Assembly: GCF_002999335.1 (NCBI RefSeq)
Contig: NW_020312613.1
Coordinates: 1 to 64,000 of the forward strand
Source of the DNA: Cyclospora cayetanensis
Taxonomy: Eukaryota > Apicomplexa > Conoidasida > Eucoccidiorida > Eimeriidae
Length of the DNA: 64,000 bases
Direction: 5' to 3'
The notes beneath the pieces were generated by a model. The model saw only the letters and a program-made list of their open reading frames with translations, had not been told where the DNA came from and ran no database searches. Of the stretch, positions 36,851 to 48,849 are shown in pieces (the stretch's first letter is position 1; each line of letters begins with the position of its first letter). A program made the translations under genes and the position numbers.

Positions 36851-39800
36851 AAGAGGCAATTTTAGAAACAACTTTATAAATCTCGATTGAACCTACATCA
36901 TGTAGGGCTGGATCTAGGTGTCGCAATACGGAGAAGCTAGATGAAGCATTATACCTAAAGTGTAGCTTAACCCGCCCCTCTGCGTCCTTTTCATTGCCGA
37001 CATTGCGCTTCAAGGCGTACAAAGGATATGGGGTGATTTAGCTTAGACTACACGCTGGCAAACATCGATTTGCATGGCCGTTGCTATAAAGAGGGTACCA
37101 CCTGCGTCGCAGCACGATCCAGATAGTGGATAGCCCCCTGTGGATAAAGTGCTTGATTGGTATTGAGTGATATAAAAGGAATCCCGATGGGTATTTCCGG
37201 CACTTTCCGACCATAGCACACAGGCAGTCTGCGCCACCAAATTGTGGGCATTCAGGTAGCTTTTGCCATCAGACTCGTCCTAAAGATTATTGGAGAAGCG
37301 AGTTTGCAGACAATGGATATCATGGGCATCCTGAGGTCTACCTAAATGGTTTCTGCGTGATGCACGCTTGTGAGGATGCACTGCAAGACACGCTTCTTGA
37401 TTCCAGAACACATGAAAACTTTGAAGCGGCCATAAGCAAAGAATTTCCAGACAGCGGCGTAGATGCCTCCAAGAGCGTACCTCTGATGCACACAGTGATC
37501 GCAAAGACAACCTGCGAGCAGCCTAGAAAAGTCATGTAAACGGGGAGCCTGAGGCCATCTCTCACTTCTGGCATAGGCTAGAAAAAGTGGTATGAAATCA
37601 AGTTTTGTTCAGCCAGCACCATTCAGAAACTTTTGAGCCAGGTTTGGTAAGGGCTCTGGCTTGTTGTCTGTTGAGTGCGGCTAGAGTTTCCTGCAGATGC
37701 AGTTTTGCCTTTGGAAGAGCAGGAAGCGATATCCCAATCCTAATTTAGTACGCAATTCGGTTGCGATTAGAGACGCATATGCATTGGCACAGGTGGGTGC
37801 AGTTTATATTGCTACGGAGAGCGCAAAATGGGCCGTGATCACGTCTGAAGGAATATTCTGAGATTACTGGTCATTTGAAAACGCCTACAAGAGCGCAGAT
37901 GTCCTGAAACACTGTGCATTGCCACTATAATGGGCCACTGGCAGCCAGAACAGCAAACCCCCCCTGTAACTGTGTCGGAAATAATGAATGTCTCTTGTAT
38001 GTGAGTGCTTTATAGTGTCCGTACTCCCAATGTTTCGGCCAAATATAGCTCTTGGTCTTTTATTGCCGATTGTCGTTTTGGTTGCCTTCATCAAATTTGA
38101 TTACTTGTGTGGTGGTTCAGTAGGAACGGTTCGGTGCCAATAAGACCATAGGTATTCAAAGGGGGTTCCGCGCCAGCAGCGTAACCCAGTAGCAAAGCGC
38201 TTCTGTACTTACACTTGTTCCTCCCCTGGAAGGCTCAGCCCCGGCTTACAGAGTGCCTGTCCGAGGTGACAGACATTCATCTCTCCCTATTTCCACTATT
38301 TTCGCGTTTGGCCTTTGGATAAGTCGCGAATAAAATGTTTCAAGGGAATGCTGCACCACTGCTTACTAAGTCTGCAGCCACACTTTGCCCAAATGCTTAT
38401 CACTTATCATATTCCACACAGAAAATTCCTTTTATTTGCCTACGATGCATCACACATCTCAATGCACAGCTACACATTTCGCATCTTCAAATAAAGCAAA
38501 AATGGTTTATAGCGACAACAGAATAAGTGGACTTTATATGCACATACTTCAGCTTATCATGCAGATATGCCCACTGGAAAGCCAAGTTCATGACAGGCTT
38601 TTGCATGCAGCCTGTGTTTTCATGTGTGCAATAGAGATACATATTGCATCATGCAGGCCCTAAAAGGGGAAAGAAAGTTTAAGGGCCAAGTGAAGATTGT
38701 GTAAATCCCTTTTAAATGTAGGAAACCTGCGCTCCGGGAGTTTCGTTTAAGAATTAGTAAGGCATGCCTGTTCTCCTCGAAGTAGAGAAATATTCCACAG
38801 AACAGTAATTTGTAGACTCCGAGATGTCCAATTAGTTAGTATATGTATGTCTTGCACTTCTAAAGTGAAGAGCCTAGATCAACGATTTCTCCGACAAAAA
38901 AACGCTTTTCGGAGTCGGGAACCACTAATTTTGCATGGGCAAGGATACATCTACTATGGAGGTAAGGCAGTGCATCCCTGCAGTGCGCCCTGTAGCAGCT
39001 GTGAAAGCATCCTACACGCACGCTGTCGCAGTGTCCTTGCGCAATTTACAGTGTGACAAAAGCTCTTTTTGTCCTACTAAAAAAATCCGCAGAACCACTT
39101 TGTTAAGTGTTTCGCCTTGCACTGTAAAGACACAGCAGCGTCCTTAACACAAGACGGAAACGTGTACACAAATCACACCGAAAGAGCAAGCCTGCTAGCC
39201 CGATTTAGCCCCCCTCCCAACAGTACATGTCCAAGTTTGGAAAAATGGGTAAATACGAATGGCATCTGCAAATGGCAATGCCACTTGAATGTTGAATTTC
39301 ATTGTATTTGTGATGGCCCCTGAGGCTCGTTGCAATTCATCCGTTGATTTGCAGCATTTGCTGGATTGAGGTTGTTGTAAGCCGAACCCACCGCATGTTC
39401 TGCACCGAGGATACACAACGATATTAAACATTTCAATGTTTGAAATCGTTTCATAGGAAACGACGTCTAGTAAAGGCGACTTCGCGTGGTGTACGATGCA
39501 GAGCTAGATGTGTTTCACTACGCTTGCCTTGCCTCGAGCTTAATTTCCAGCTTTAAGGCATGGTTGTTTTTCTTACATTTTCCCGATGAATTGGTTCGAA
39601 AATATTCTTGGCGACTTATTACTTGAGTGTAATGATGCACAGTTTAGTTGCTGCCTGTCCGCATACACAATCAGTCCCCTTCTGCCCAACTCTGTGGTCA
39701 ATGAGCTACTCTTTTCATCTTTTAAAAGTTGTAATCCGTTTCTTTTCCATTCTGATTGGCCTATAGGATTTTAGAGCGAACTGTGACCATTTGAGCTTAG

Positions 39801-40440
39801 AAATAGAATTACTTGGGGAACATCATCCATTCCACTTTACGGCCGCCCAATGTTCCAAAATAATGGTCTCCTAGATAGAATGCAGGCACCCTAGAGGCAC
39901 GAGAGAGAAAAATAACATGCCAGGAATTTCTTATGTAGCGTGATCGGTCGGCTAGGGACTAGGCAATAACCGGAAATCCATTTACCGGGATTCATACTAG
40001 CACACTTCTCTATTAGCACTACGATAATGGCATATCATGGCGAGGTATGGGCGTTCTGTTTGCAGTGTTTACTGGTGTACGAATATGGATGTATGTTAAC
40101 TTAATATGTGTGCTCTTACCTTCGTAGGTCCATGCATTGAGTGGTTCTGGCAACGTACATCCACCTCGTCAAAAGGAAAAACACGGTGACAGTGTGGCCT
40201 TCAGATTCGCTGCATGAAACTGCAGCATCCCGATGCAAGACGCCATTTGTTCTTTCGAAAAATTACTGCTTGCTGCCATGGAAACTAGGTGACGGGTTGC
40301 TTGCCTCGTGATCGCGTCGACAACTTCAATATTGTAGTTACATGGGCTTGCAGCATCACGATGGAATTAACGAGTTATTTATACGTTGTTGAATGAATAA
40401 CTAGATGCGGGAAGACGTACACGTTGAACACAAAGTCACC
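36850..40440. other. Unassigned repeat-domain sequence
   Basis: No frame carries recognisable motifs and no splice-supported gene could be built. No RNA gene, clear repeat copy or tandem array was seen in these 3.6 kb. Confidence 0.35.
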
Positions 40441-40447
40441 TACATCA

Positions 40448-40880
40448 ATGACCAATATCCCCTTGACAGCTCGACGCTTTTCTATGCAAGCGTCGGGCAG
40501 ACACCCTGTGACACCGGTGTATTGCAAGCGTTGTATATGGGTGCATATCCCTGCACATGTGCATCCTCATGATTCACTTGTGGAAGCTGTTTTGGAGGCT
40601 TCCTGTCTACCAGAGGAGGGAAACGTAAGTTTGCTGCATTTCACACTTATTTTGAGAAGTAAATACCCCTTGCATATCATGAGCTAACCGTGAAAGAAGA
40701 GAGCCACTGCTTCCGATCGATAACCCGTTTCGTGCGAGGTATTTTTTCTGAATCTGGCCGTTTTTGTTCCAGGAGGGCAGCTCCCTCCTGTGTGCTCCTC
40801 CAACTGGCTTTTTCAGAGAGCACTTATATGTTCAGCCCTATCCGCATCTGTTCGACCAAAGGCTACATCAATATGCCTAA
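40448..40880 (+). CDS. Short two-exon gene candidate, unknown function
   Basis: Exon 1 (40448-40624) starts at ATG and ends at an excellent donor, GGAAAC|GTAAGT. Exon 2 (40773-40880) starts after TTTTTGTTCCAG and runs in phase to TAA, giving 94 residues. The C-terminal half (LVEAVLEASCLPEEGN, then EGSSLLCAPPTGFFREHLYV) looks protein-like. There is no signal peptide or membrane span, and no family I recognise. A second frame over exon 1, starting at ATG 40405 and reading EHKVTYINDQYPLDSSTLFY, also looks protein-like and ends in a stop after 57 codons. Exon 1 may therefore be frameshifted, or the true 5' exon lies elsewhere. A gene remnant is a real alternative. Confidence 0.4.
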
Positions 40881-40889
40881 AGATTAATG

Positions 40890-43800
40890 CTCTGCAGAAA
40901 GCAGGCTCCCTGCCCTATAATAGTTTATACACCAGTATCCTGTGGAACGGAACCCCACTAAGTTGAGCGCACTGCAGCTGAACCCTGAACGGGGCCCACC
41001 AATCCATTCGTTTATTTGGAAAGAGCTTCAAATTTCATCCTGTCAGTCCGTTCTGGACGCGCACTCTGTTTCAAGGGTACCAGGGTAAAGTCCCGTGCCC
41101 TCGTGCCTCTGACACTTGGATAGGTTCCGCAGGTTCAGTCAACTCTCGGATGCGGACAGCCATGAAAAGCGACGAAAAAAGAATACAGCTTCACGCAGCT
41201 GCAAAGCATCACACTACGGGGCGTTCTCCCTGTTCGCGAAGGGGTTATTGTCTCCATCACCGTGTCAGTGGGGTCCTGCGCCGATTGTCCTGGGTAACGC
41301 CGACTCAAGTAAACTGGGAAATTTCTAGTGGCCCTCGCTGTTAATTAATATAGGAGGTGCTTCGTAGACAAAAGTTTAACAGGTTGAGCATGCAAGACGC
41401 CCACAAAATCTCCACAGAAAAGGGGAGTATGGCCCCTGGCCCTAGGTGCCATACTCCCCTCGTGCTCGAGGTACCCCAGTGGGCTTACTCAGTTCCCACA
41501 AAAGATCAAGCAGCGAATGCGCACTTTTTAATTATCAAAACGATTTGAAGGCACCGCGAGTCCACCAAGTACGCTGCGAGTGCGAAAGTAGTAATGAAAC
41601 AGCCCCGTTCTGTACCCACCCCAAGTGGCAAGACCACTGGTGTGTGCCCTTTCCTTGATGCCATTTTCGTGAAAGCACAGTTTTTATAACAGGACAGGTT
41701 CAAAGCGCCTGCCTCGAAGAGCCAGCAGAAGATGTAACGACTGAGTGTCGGGGAATGGCGAATGCCATAGTGCTCATCAGAAAGACCTTAACTTGTAAAT
41801 ATGCGGTCGACGCAACAAGAAAGAGGCTGCTCATAGTCTTCCACCCAGATGCCAGTGGTACGACCCGGCACATGCAGCTCTACCTGGGGTAGGTGAGACA
41901 GTAGGGGACCAAGGACACCCCTAGGACCTAAGGAGCGGTGACGCTGAAAGCGTCTGAACAATCTATGGCCCTTGCCAACGCCCACGCCAAGGGCATAATG
42001 GAGAGTCAGCCACCGGTTGGGATTCTGCTTTATTAAAGGCATTTTTCTTGCGGTCAACAGGTCAGCCGCTCGAGCGGGCTCAGCCACTTCTCAGAATGCG
42101 AGCGGAAACACCTGGACGCCGTACTTGAAGCTGCCTCGGCCCGTGCAATTCTATAGTTTCCACAACACCGCTTCAGGCCGCCTTACTTCAGATTCTTCAT
42201 GGTCTGCAACAGCGTCAGTAGCACGCCACTACTCAAACCCACAAGGAGGCACTGCAGCAGGAGCTCGCGCTTATGCTTTATCAAACAGGATATTTGGTCT
42301 GCCACACGTCTGAGCATGACTATGCTGGCTTGTATACAGTCTCGAAAATTCGTGGGTGGCCTGGTCAGATAGGTGTGCAGACTCATTCCTACGACCTAGA
42401 TGTCAAGCCCGGGCTTTGAGCAGTAATCATCAAAAGTTCCGGTTCATGACCACCACATTCAATTAGCCAATGGGCGAAACAAGCGACTTTCGAACTACCC
42501 GAGCACCAATGCACTGGGATGCAACAATTCAAACCCATGGCAGAATTTCAAATATGGTTTCATATCAGGGCAGCCCGTACAGCATCCGGGAAGCACAGAA
42601 TGTTGCCCAGTGTTGCACTTGCCCCATAACGGTAAAATAGAGGGGGAGATAGCCGAGCGTACACAGGACCGCAGGTTCCGGGCTTTTAGAGTTGATGCCA
42701 TCAGCATTCTGTCCTTTACACAGCAGTGTGTCCATGTGTCCTGACAGTAGTACGACGTTCGTCAGGCCCACGCTGAAGTGCATGTACCGCATGGCCAGCA
42801 TGAAAAGCGGGAGCACCGAGATTCCTTACAGATTGAATACCACAAGACCAGGCTTCGAGCTGGTATCGTATTCAAGGCCCAGACAAGGGGCGACGCACGC
42901 CGCCCCAAAGGCCCCCATCTTCTGTGGTCCGAGAGAGCCTGCAAGACCAGAAAAAGCGGAAGGCCCCTCTGAGGCGCAGAAAGAGTACATAAACTTTAAA
43001 GAAAGCATGACTGGTTAATGGGAGAGCCGGTTGACTTAACGGGGACGACAGTCCCATCTGTTTCAGAACCCGATACATCTCAGGGTGCAGCAGCCTGGTG
43101 TCCCTCAACGGCACCGAAAACTCCCAAGCTCGAAACGTAAGGCTGATCGAACCACCGCCGCACCAGCGCCTGCCCTGTACATGTAGGTGTTCCCGCTGCC
43201 CTTCCAGCCCCTGCCTGCTGTTGTCCTGGATAGCCTCCGCTAACCCGGGTATTGTAGGGACATGCGCGTAAAGAAGAGCCAACCAATACTTTGCAGCGAG
43301 ACTATACAGGTTTCCGCTGAACGAAGCGGTCACGCGAACAGGGCTAGGCGAACCGCTTCTTAAGTCGCGCGCCGCCCTACTTCTCAGATTGACACAGCTT
43401 GGTGCTTCAACCACCCGGAAGACATTTTGTGATACCCCAAACGGCTGGACCCGTCACACCTGTACAAATATATATCCAAACGCTCTAAAGATTGCAGGCA
43501 GGTTGCCGCAGCAAAAATGCCATCACCGCTCCCATGGATTGTCTTCAATGGAGAAGGCTATGGACTTGGCCCCTCTGGAGGGGTGTCTATCGGCCCCCTC
43601 CAGAAATGGCCAGCTACGCGTGCGCCGAGCTTTTTAAACGAAATTTCTTCCGCTGGAGAAGCAAGAACGCATGCCGGAGTAATCCTAGCAGGCTTAGCGA
43701 GACTGAACGCCCAAGGCTCCTGGGCCGCGCCCATCAAGCTGAAACTCACGAGGAGCTCGACGGCCTTACCGGCACGGGAGTGTTGTAAATACGACTATTG

Positions 43801-45020
43801 CGAAGACAGTAGCGGGTCGGGTCTACATGAAACAGTCACCACGTATCGCAGTTTTGTGAGCCTTACAAGAATACTTATAATAATGAGCTTCCTACGTGCT
43901 CATCTTTCTGTGATCCGTTAGACTGAACCACGGCCCCTCATGGGGGAAGGGGAAAGGCCAGAACCCTTCTGCCTTGCAGACACAGGTGCTTCTCTGGTTT
44001 CACTAAGTGAGAAATGCGAGCTGCCGGGAACACCCTGGGAGATTCCGATGATTGCATCTTTCTGAATAGAGGGACCGAGTTGACTGCTTTTCTGCCCGGA
44101 AAGCGTTTCGGGTGCATGCCGTACTGAGGTGCAGGCCATCGGTGGCGGGCGTTGCGTCCACCGCTCTGTCCCTCGTGTGGCATTTGAAAGACACTCAGAA
44201 GCAGGATCAGCTTAAACCCGCGATACCATGCACAAGAGAAAAAATTGCCGGCCAGGGGCAAGAGGACGGGGAACCATGGCCCGCAGAGCAACCGGTGAAG
44301 CGCCTTATCGAGCAGGCAGTTTGCACTTCAGGGATGTGGACCTTCAACTGTCTACAAAGGAAGTGAACGCCCAACGGTTTCGTTTCGGCGCTCCCTGGGA
44401 GCTCAAGCCGACATACCCAAGCAGGCGGACCCGTGCGGAGGAGGGGTTGTCGCCTGTCTCTGTGTTGTGGAACTGCTTCATCAGACAGTTCGAACGTGTG
44501 AGGAACTCACTGAAAGCACGTTGTTCTTGTGGTCTGACCCATATGGGCTCTACACCTATGTCTCTCTCGGCAGTGTATTGTGGGTGGCAAGCAGGCGTTG
44601 CATCACACCCGCGCGAGCTTAGCACCACGGTGTCTGGATATTAAAAGAATGAACATCGGCTAAAATATATGCAATGACAAGCAGATAAGATATGTCTATC
44701 CGCGATACTCTGGGCACCAAGCCAGAGGTCAGATGGCGGCACCAGTAGTGGCAGAGAGGCATCTGGAGGCTTCCATGAATGCGCTTTCGCAAGTCTGGAT
44801 CTCTCCCCGATATAATTTGCAAAATTCGCATTCTCTGGTGTACGCTCCGCGCAGGGGACCTCGAAAGACCCATGTTGTATTTTGCCCACCCCCTGCATGC
44901 ACCGGCCGCCCAGAAGCTGGCCGCGCATCATGCCAGTCGGCTGTGCCGTAGGAAGGCATTTGCGAAGCTCCTCAGAGTAATGAAACAAAGGAAATCGGCG
45001 CTGTATTTCCAGAAGCTTTC
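40890..45020. other. Unassigned, with a possible retropepsin fragment
   Basis: No gene is supported. At 43961-44060 a plus-strand frame reads FCLADTGASLVSLSEKCELPG before a stop. This resembles the D-(T/S)-G-A-S/T motif of retroviral-type aspartic proteases, which sits in gag-pol upstream of RT. No RT follows before the CIA2 gene, so at most this is an isolated relic. The frame at 42872-43414 (minus) is long but has no motif I can name. Confidence 0.3.
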
Positions 45021-45028
45021 GCAACGAA

Positions 45029-46787
45029 ATGGGAGCAGAAGGAGACAATCCAGCCCCCCACGTGCAGCGCGTGCACGACGGGTGGCCTCGGTGCACGTAT
45101 TCCGTGAACTTCTACTCTGTTTTACGGTCGCAGCACTATCAAGAGAATCAGCTACAGCTCCCTTTGCTTACGCGTCATCAGCAACAACACAGACGTGCTC
45201 CCCCTCCTTTGCTCCCTCAGGTGCGCCCATGGCTGGGCAACAGGGACCTACGCTGGCAGCAGGAAGAACTGCACGAGTTGCTGCTGGAAGAGAGGGAGCT
45301 GCTCCTACAGGAGAGCCAGCTTATGCGGCCCGACTCGATTCTCGCCGCCTACAGCTACGAACACAGAGCTTACATGCGAGGGTTGCCGTCGCAAGCTGCT
45401 GGGAAAGCAGTATCTGAGCAGGGGTCAGACGCGACTGCAGCGGCAGCAGAAACTGCTGCCTCGGATGTACCGGCTGCAGCTGGTCCTCATTGTGCTTTTG
45501 ACGGAAACGAAATTACATGCCACGCCTCCAAGGATGGCTGCGGTGCAAGAGGGCCTTGCCGTACAAGTCGCACCCGCAAAGTCACAGCCATCAGCCACCA
45601 CGGTGCCGAATCTTGTGGAAAGCTTCATATTGACAGCTATAGAGCGGAGATATTTGCGCGCAGCGAGCTGTTGACTGCACAGGTCAGCCTCATGTAATGC
45701 ATCTATAGCTGGGCAGATCGTGGCGTTCGCGAGTTCTCAGCTGTGAAAGCTGCTGGCGGGTAGATGCAGCTTTGTCCACTGAACGTCTTTGGAGGATTGT
45801 TAGAGTTTTGGTAACTGTGCATCTGTAGGATGTCGTGAAGGCATGTATGTATGTAGCGCACCTGTGGCACTGGCAGGAGGATTGTTAGGGTTTTGGTAAT
45901 TGTGCATCTGTAGGATGTCGTGAAGGCATGTATGTATGTAGCGCACCTGTGGCACTGGCATGTGCATCCCGGAAAAATTCTCTTCTGCACAGCAGTCACT
46001 GCGGAGTGTAGCGGTTGCGTTGCTGCCCCCGAAGCACATCTGAAGGCCCTTCTGTGTTTGCCTGCCTCTGCATTAGGAGGTCTATGCAGCCGTGCGGTGT
46101 ATAACGGATCCGGAGCATCCATATACTCTCGAGGAGCTCCTCGTAATGGTGCCTGATTACGTCAAAGTGCGTTGCAGCAGCTGCAACAGCGATGTCTCAG
46201 CGGCCTCGCCTCGCGGCAGTGCCGCGAGTTGTTGCTGTTCACAGCAAAAACGGGAGCAACATCCATCGCATTGGCGGACGATGCGGGATTTGCGCGTGGA
46301 GATATGTTTTCGCCCTACGATTCCCCATTGTTCTCAGGCAAGAGTCGCCCCTTTGGTTGCATGCATCCTTATCAGACGCGCGCGCTGCTTGTCTTGCCGC
46401 CCCGCTGTTGGCGCAAGTACACCTGGGCCTGCGACGTTGGCGAGTCTCCTGCACCCGCGCATCGCTGTGCTTCCGTTTTTAGCGCCAAGAGGCTCGGCTG
46501 TCTGCTGCACGTGTCTCCTTGAGGTACCGCTGCTCTTGCCGCAGGCAACTCTGATTGGCTTGCTGCTGCTAGTCAAGGCACAGCGGGCGGCAGCAGCCGT
46601 AGGAGCAACAGCCACGTCCTCAGTATCCGTCTCCATCATCCCTGGGGCGCATGCTTCGTATCTTTCCATAAACAAGCAACTAGGAGACAAGGAAAGAGTT
46701 AGGGCGGCAGCGGCGAATCCTTCACTCAGGCAGATGATTGATTCAGGCAAGCATGGATACGCCCCCTGCCCACCCCGATCTCTGTGA
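45029..46787 (+). CDS. MIP18/CIA2-family cytosolic Fe-S assembly protein
   Basis: CIA2 (FAM96/MIP18) proteins form the targeting complex that passes iron-sulfur clusters to cytosolic and nuclear apoproteins, together with CIA1 and MMS19. Exons are 45029-45682, 46077-46337 and 46545-46787, all phase 0, 385 residues. Exon 2 opens with the family signature EVYAAVRCITDPEHPYTLEE and ends with FRPTIPHCSQ, which includes the conserved Cys (about residue 303). Exon 3 continues ATLIGL and carries GAHASYLSINKQLGDKERV. Intron 2 is GC-AG (CAG|GCAAGA). A Ser/Cys-rich insert of about 40 residues splits the domain after VPDYVKV. The N-terminal 218 residues are Gln/Ala-rich, low complexity and not conserved, against about 160 residues for the usual whole protein, so the first exon's true start is the least certain part. 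Identity of the domain is firm; CIA2A versus CIA2B type is not resolved. Confidence 0.85.
45791..45960. repeat. Tandem duplication of 85 bp
   Basis: Units 45791-45875 and 45876-45960 differ at only two positions. The duplication lies inside intron 1 of the CIA2-family gene and contains short GTAT repeats (ATGTATGTATGTAG). The near identity means it is recent. Confidence 0.95.
46338..46544 (+). other. GC-AG intron of the CIA2 gene
   Basis: The donor reads CTCAG|GCAAGA and the acceptor CTTGCCGCAG|GC. Removing these 207 bases restores the conserved P-H-C-S-x-A-T-L-I-G-L block; no GT donor nearby does so without deleting the conserved Cys. The length is a multiple of three and the intron has no stop in frame, so retention would insert 69 residues into the domain core. 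Confidence 0.8.
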
Positions 46788-46799
46788 GTGCCAACCTTG

Positions 46800-48840
46800 C
46801 CAGGCTCAACCTTGAACTGTTGTGGCGCTTAGCTCTAGACTCCTTGCATGCGTCCTCGCAGGCCTTAAGGATACCGAAGTGTGGACGAACGTCACAGACC
46901 TTCTCTGGTGCGGCTAGGATTTTGGCTACACCACCGGTATGCTGGCATTCCAGCTGACTTCCAAAGTAAGTCCTTTGCAGCACCCTCCATTGCCGTTCTT
47001 GCCTGCAGAGCACACAATATTGCACGTTTGGCAGTTCGTTTTTTGCGCAAACTCATCCTGCGCTACGAGGTCACGTGTATCTTGTCATGCATGTGCAAAA
47101 ATGTATGTATATAGGTAATAGTGCTGTTAGGCGAGGAGATGTATATCTATGCAAACGGTGGATGTGTAGAGACACGCTTTCGCACTGACAGGAGAGTCCA
47201 GTGTCTCTCCACCGGTCTCCCGTTGTTGGTTGATGCACATGGGTCTGAGCCTCAAATCCATTCAGTGGCTGCGCTGTCAGCGCTGCCTGGTGCTCTGCCT
47301 ATTCTGCGTTATCTTTTCTGTGTTGTCGTTGCGTCTTGTCGGGGAGTTGCCTTTTCCCCTCTCTACATGGGTACGCCCGCACTGTGCATCCCTCTCTGAC
47401 TTCCCTTCATCGGTGTTTCTTACTCGATGTAAGGATGCCGCTTCCAACTTTAGTGTGCTTCGGGAGGTGAACGACCTTCTAACGTTGTAGAAGTGGCATT
47501 GCCACTGGGGGTACACTGATGCGGTTGCGCCCGCAGGGGTTCCCCGTCGTTTTAGCACAGGATGCTGCATGGTTGCAGGGGAGAACCAATAAGGCAGAAT
47601 TGCTAGCTGCCTCTTTCTGGCGGAAAGTAGCTTGTTATCCGTAAATTTTGCATACAGTAGGTCTTTCAGCTTCGACCTACTGGGCGTTTGGTGATTCCTC
47701 CATGAGCAGTGCCGTGCAGTGCGCTCATGGCGAAAACAGGTGTATATGTAGGGGCAGATGGGCCCTGCTGCATTCAGGTAGCATGGAGGAGTACGTCTAG
47801 TGTGACTGAAGATGACAAACAGATTGCCCACGAATACACTTGACAGCCTTTTGTCCGCAGCTCCTGTCTTTCTCCTAGTAACTCCCCTTAGGGGGACCCT
47901 GATACCCACTGCAACTAGTAATAAAGCTCCTGTTTTATTCTTAGCGCTCTCTTCCATGTACCCACGTCACACCGCAGGCTTTCAGCAGGATGAAACGAAA
48001 GATAGCAGAGGGGCACGAGGTAGCTGCAGCTTCCCAGCAGCAGCGGGGAGACTGTACGACATTCCAGAGTGAGAAATTTCGGAGGGAAGTAGGTTTTTCG
48101 CATTCTTACTTGTACAAAGGCAAGTCTCAACATAGCGGTGCAGAAAATAGGTCGGTCAGCGAGCGCCGTGTAGAGCCACAGAGCATACGTTGCCAGTGTA
48201 TGAAACCCCAAAAGTGCATTTTACGAGCATTGCACAACACGAAGAGCCCGGCAATGCAGTCCATACCCAAATATGCCTTAATTGCAACTAAATTCGTGTA
48301 GCGGGAATCATATTTGTAGCTCACCTCCCATCCCTCCCCTCTCCACCAACCACGACCCACCCACCCACGTAGCAAGCCAAGCTGCGCCTTGGTAGTTTTC
48401 GCTGGAGCATATATATAGTGTGGCTAATTGCATGTTGTATGATTTGGCTTTTGTTGTTTGCCATGTGCTCCGGGGCATGGTAAGCTCCACTTCCTTGTAG
48501 TGTGGGCTATACGATTAGAGCGCTCGGAAGGTGCAAAAGTTAATTGTAACCCCGTTATTCCTCTTCCTTCGGTCCGAACATTTTAAACTGATGGGGACAT
48601 GAAGCTTAGGGTCCCGTGGTAGAGGGAAGCCTAAAAGCTTTTTCCCAACCTTTGATGTGGTTTCGCGCTGACTTCCCCCATGGAAATCATAGGAGGAATT
48701 CACATTGTACACGCAGCGTTCCCTCTGGAACCTATACAAAACGGCCCTAACTACGCAAACCCCAACAAACAAAAGAGAAGATGGCAAAAGCCAGGCTTTC
48801 TACCAGAAGGTCCCTTGCCCCACTCCTTGCTGTAAAGGAC
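46800..48840. other. Unassigned between the CIA2 gene and the LTR-like repeat
   Basis: The longest frame (47957-47277, minus, ATG start, 226 codons) has a basic, non-protein-like composition and no motif, so I do not call it. An AATAAA at about 47920 on the plus strand could be a polyadenylation signal but has no linked gene. No RNA gene was seen. Confidence 0.35.
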
Positions 48841-48849
48841 AAATTTAGG

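Noticed and set aside
42560..43010. Minus-strand stretch resembling an RNase H region
   Set aside because: A loose hydrophobic pattern (LAMRYMHFSVGLTN) suggested RNase H of a retroelement, but no catalytic acidic residues or neighbouring RT or integrase fit on that strand.
44779..45417. 212-codon frame overlapping CIA2 exon 1 in another phase
   Set aside because: It ends without a donor in phase with the conserved CIA2 exons, while the frame starting at 45029 joins them exactly.
47277..47957. 226-codon minus-strand frame with an ATG
   Set aside because: Composition is basic and irregular, with no motif, repeat or membrane pattern and no supporting neighbour. I judged it chance.
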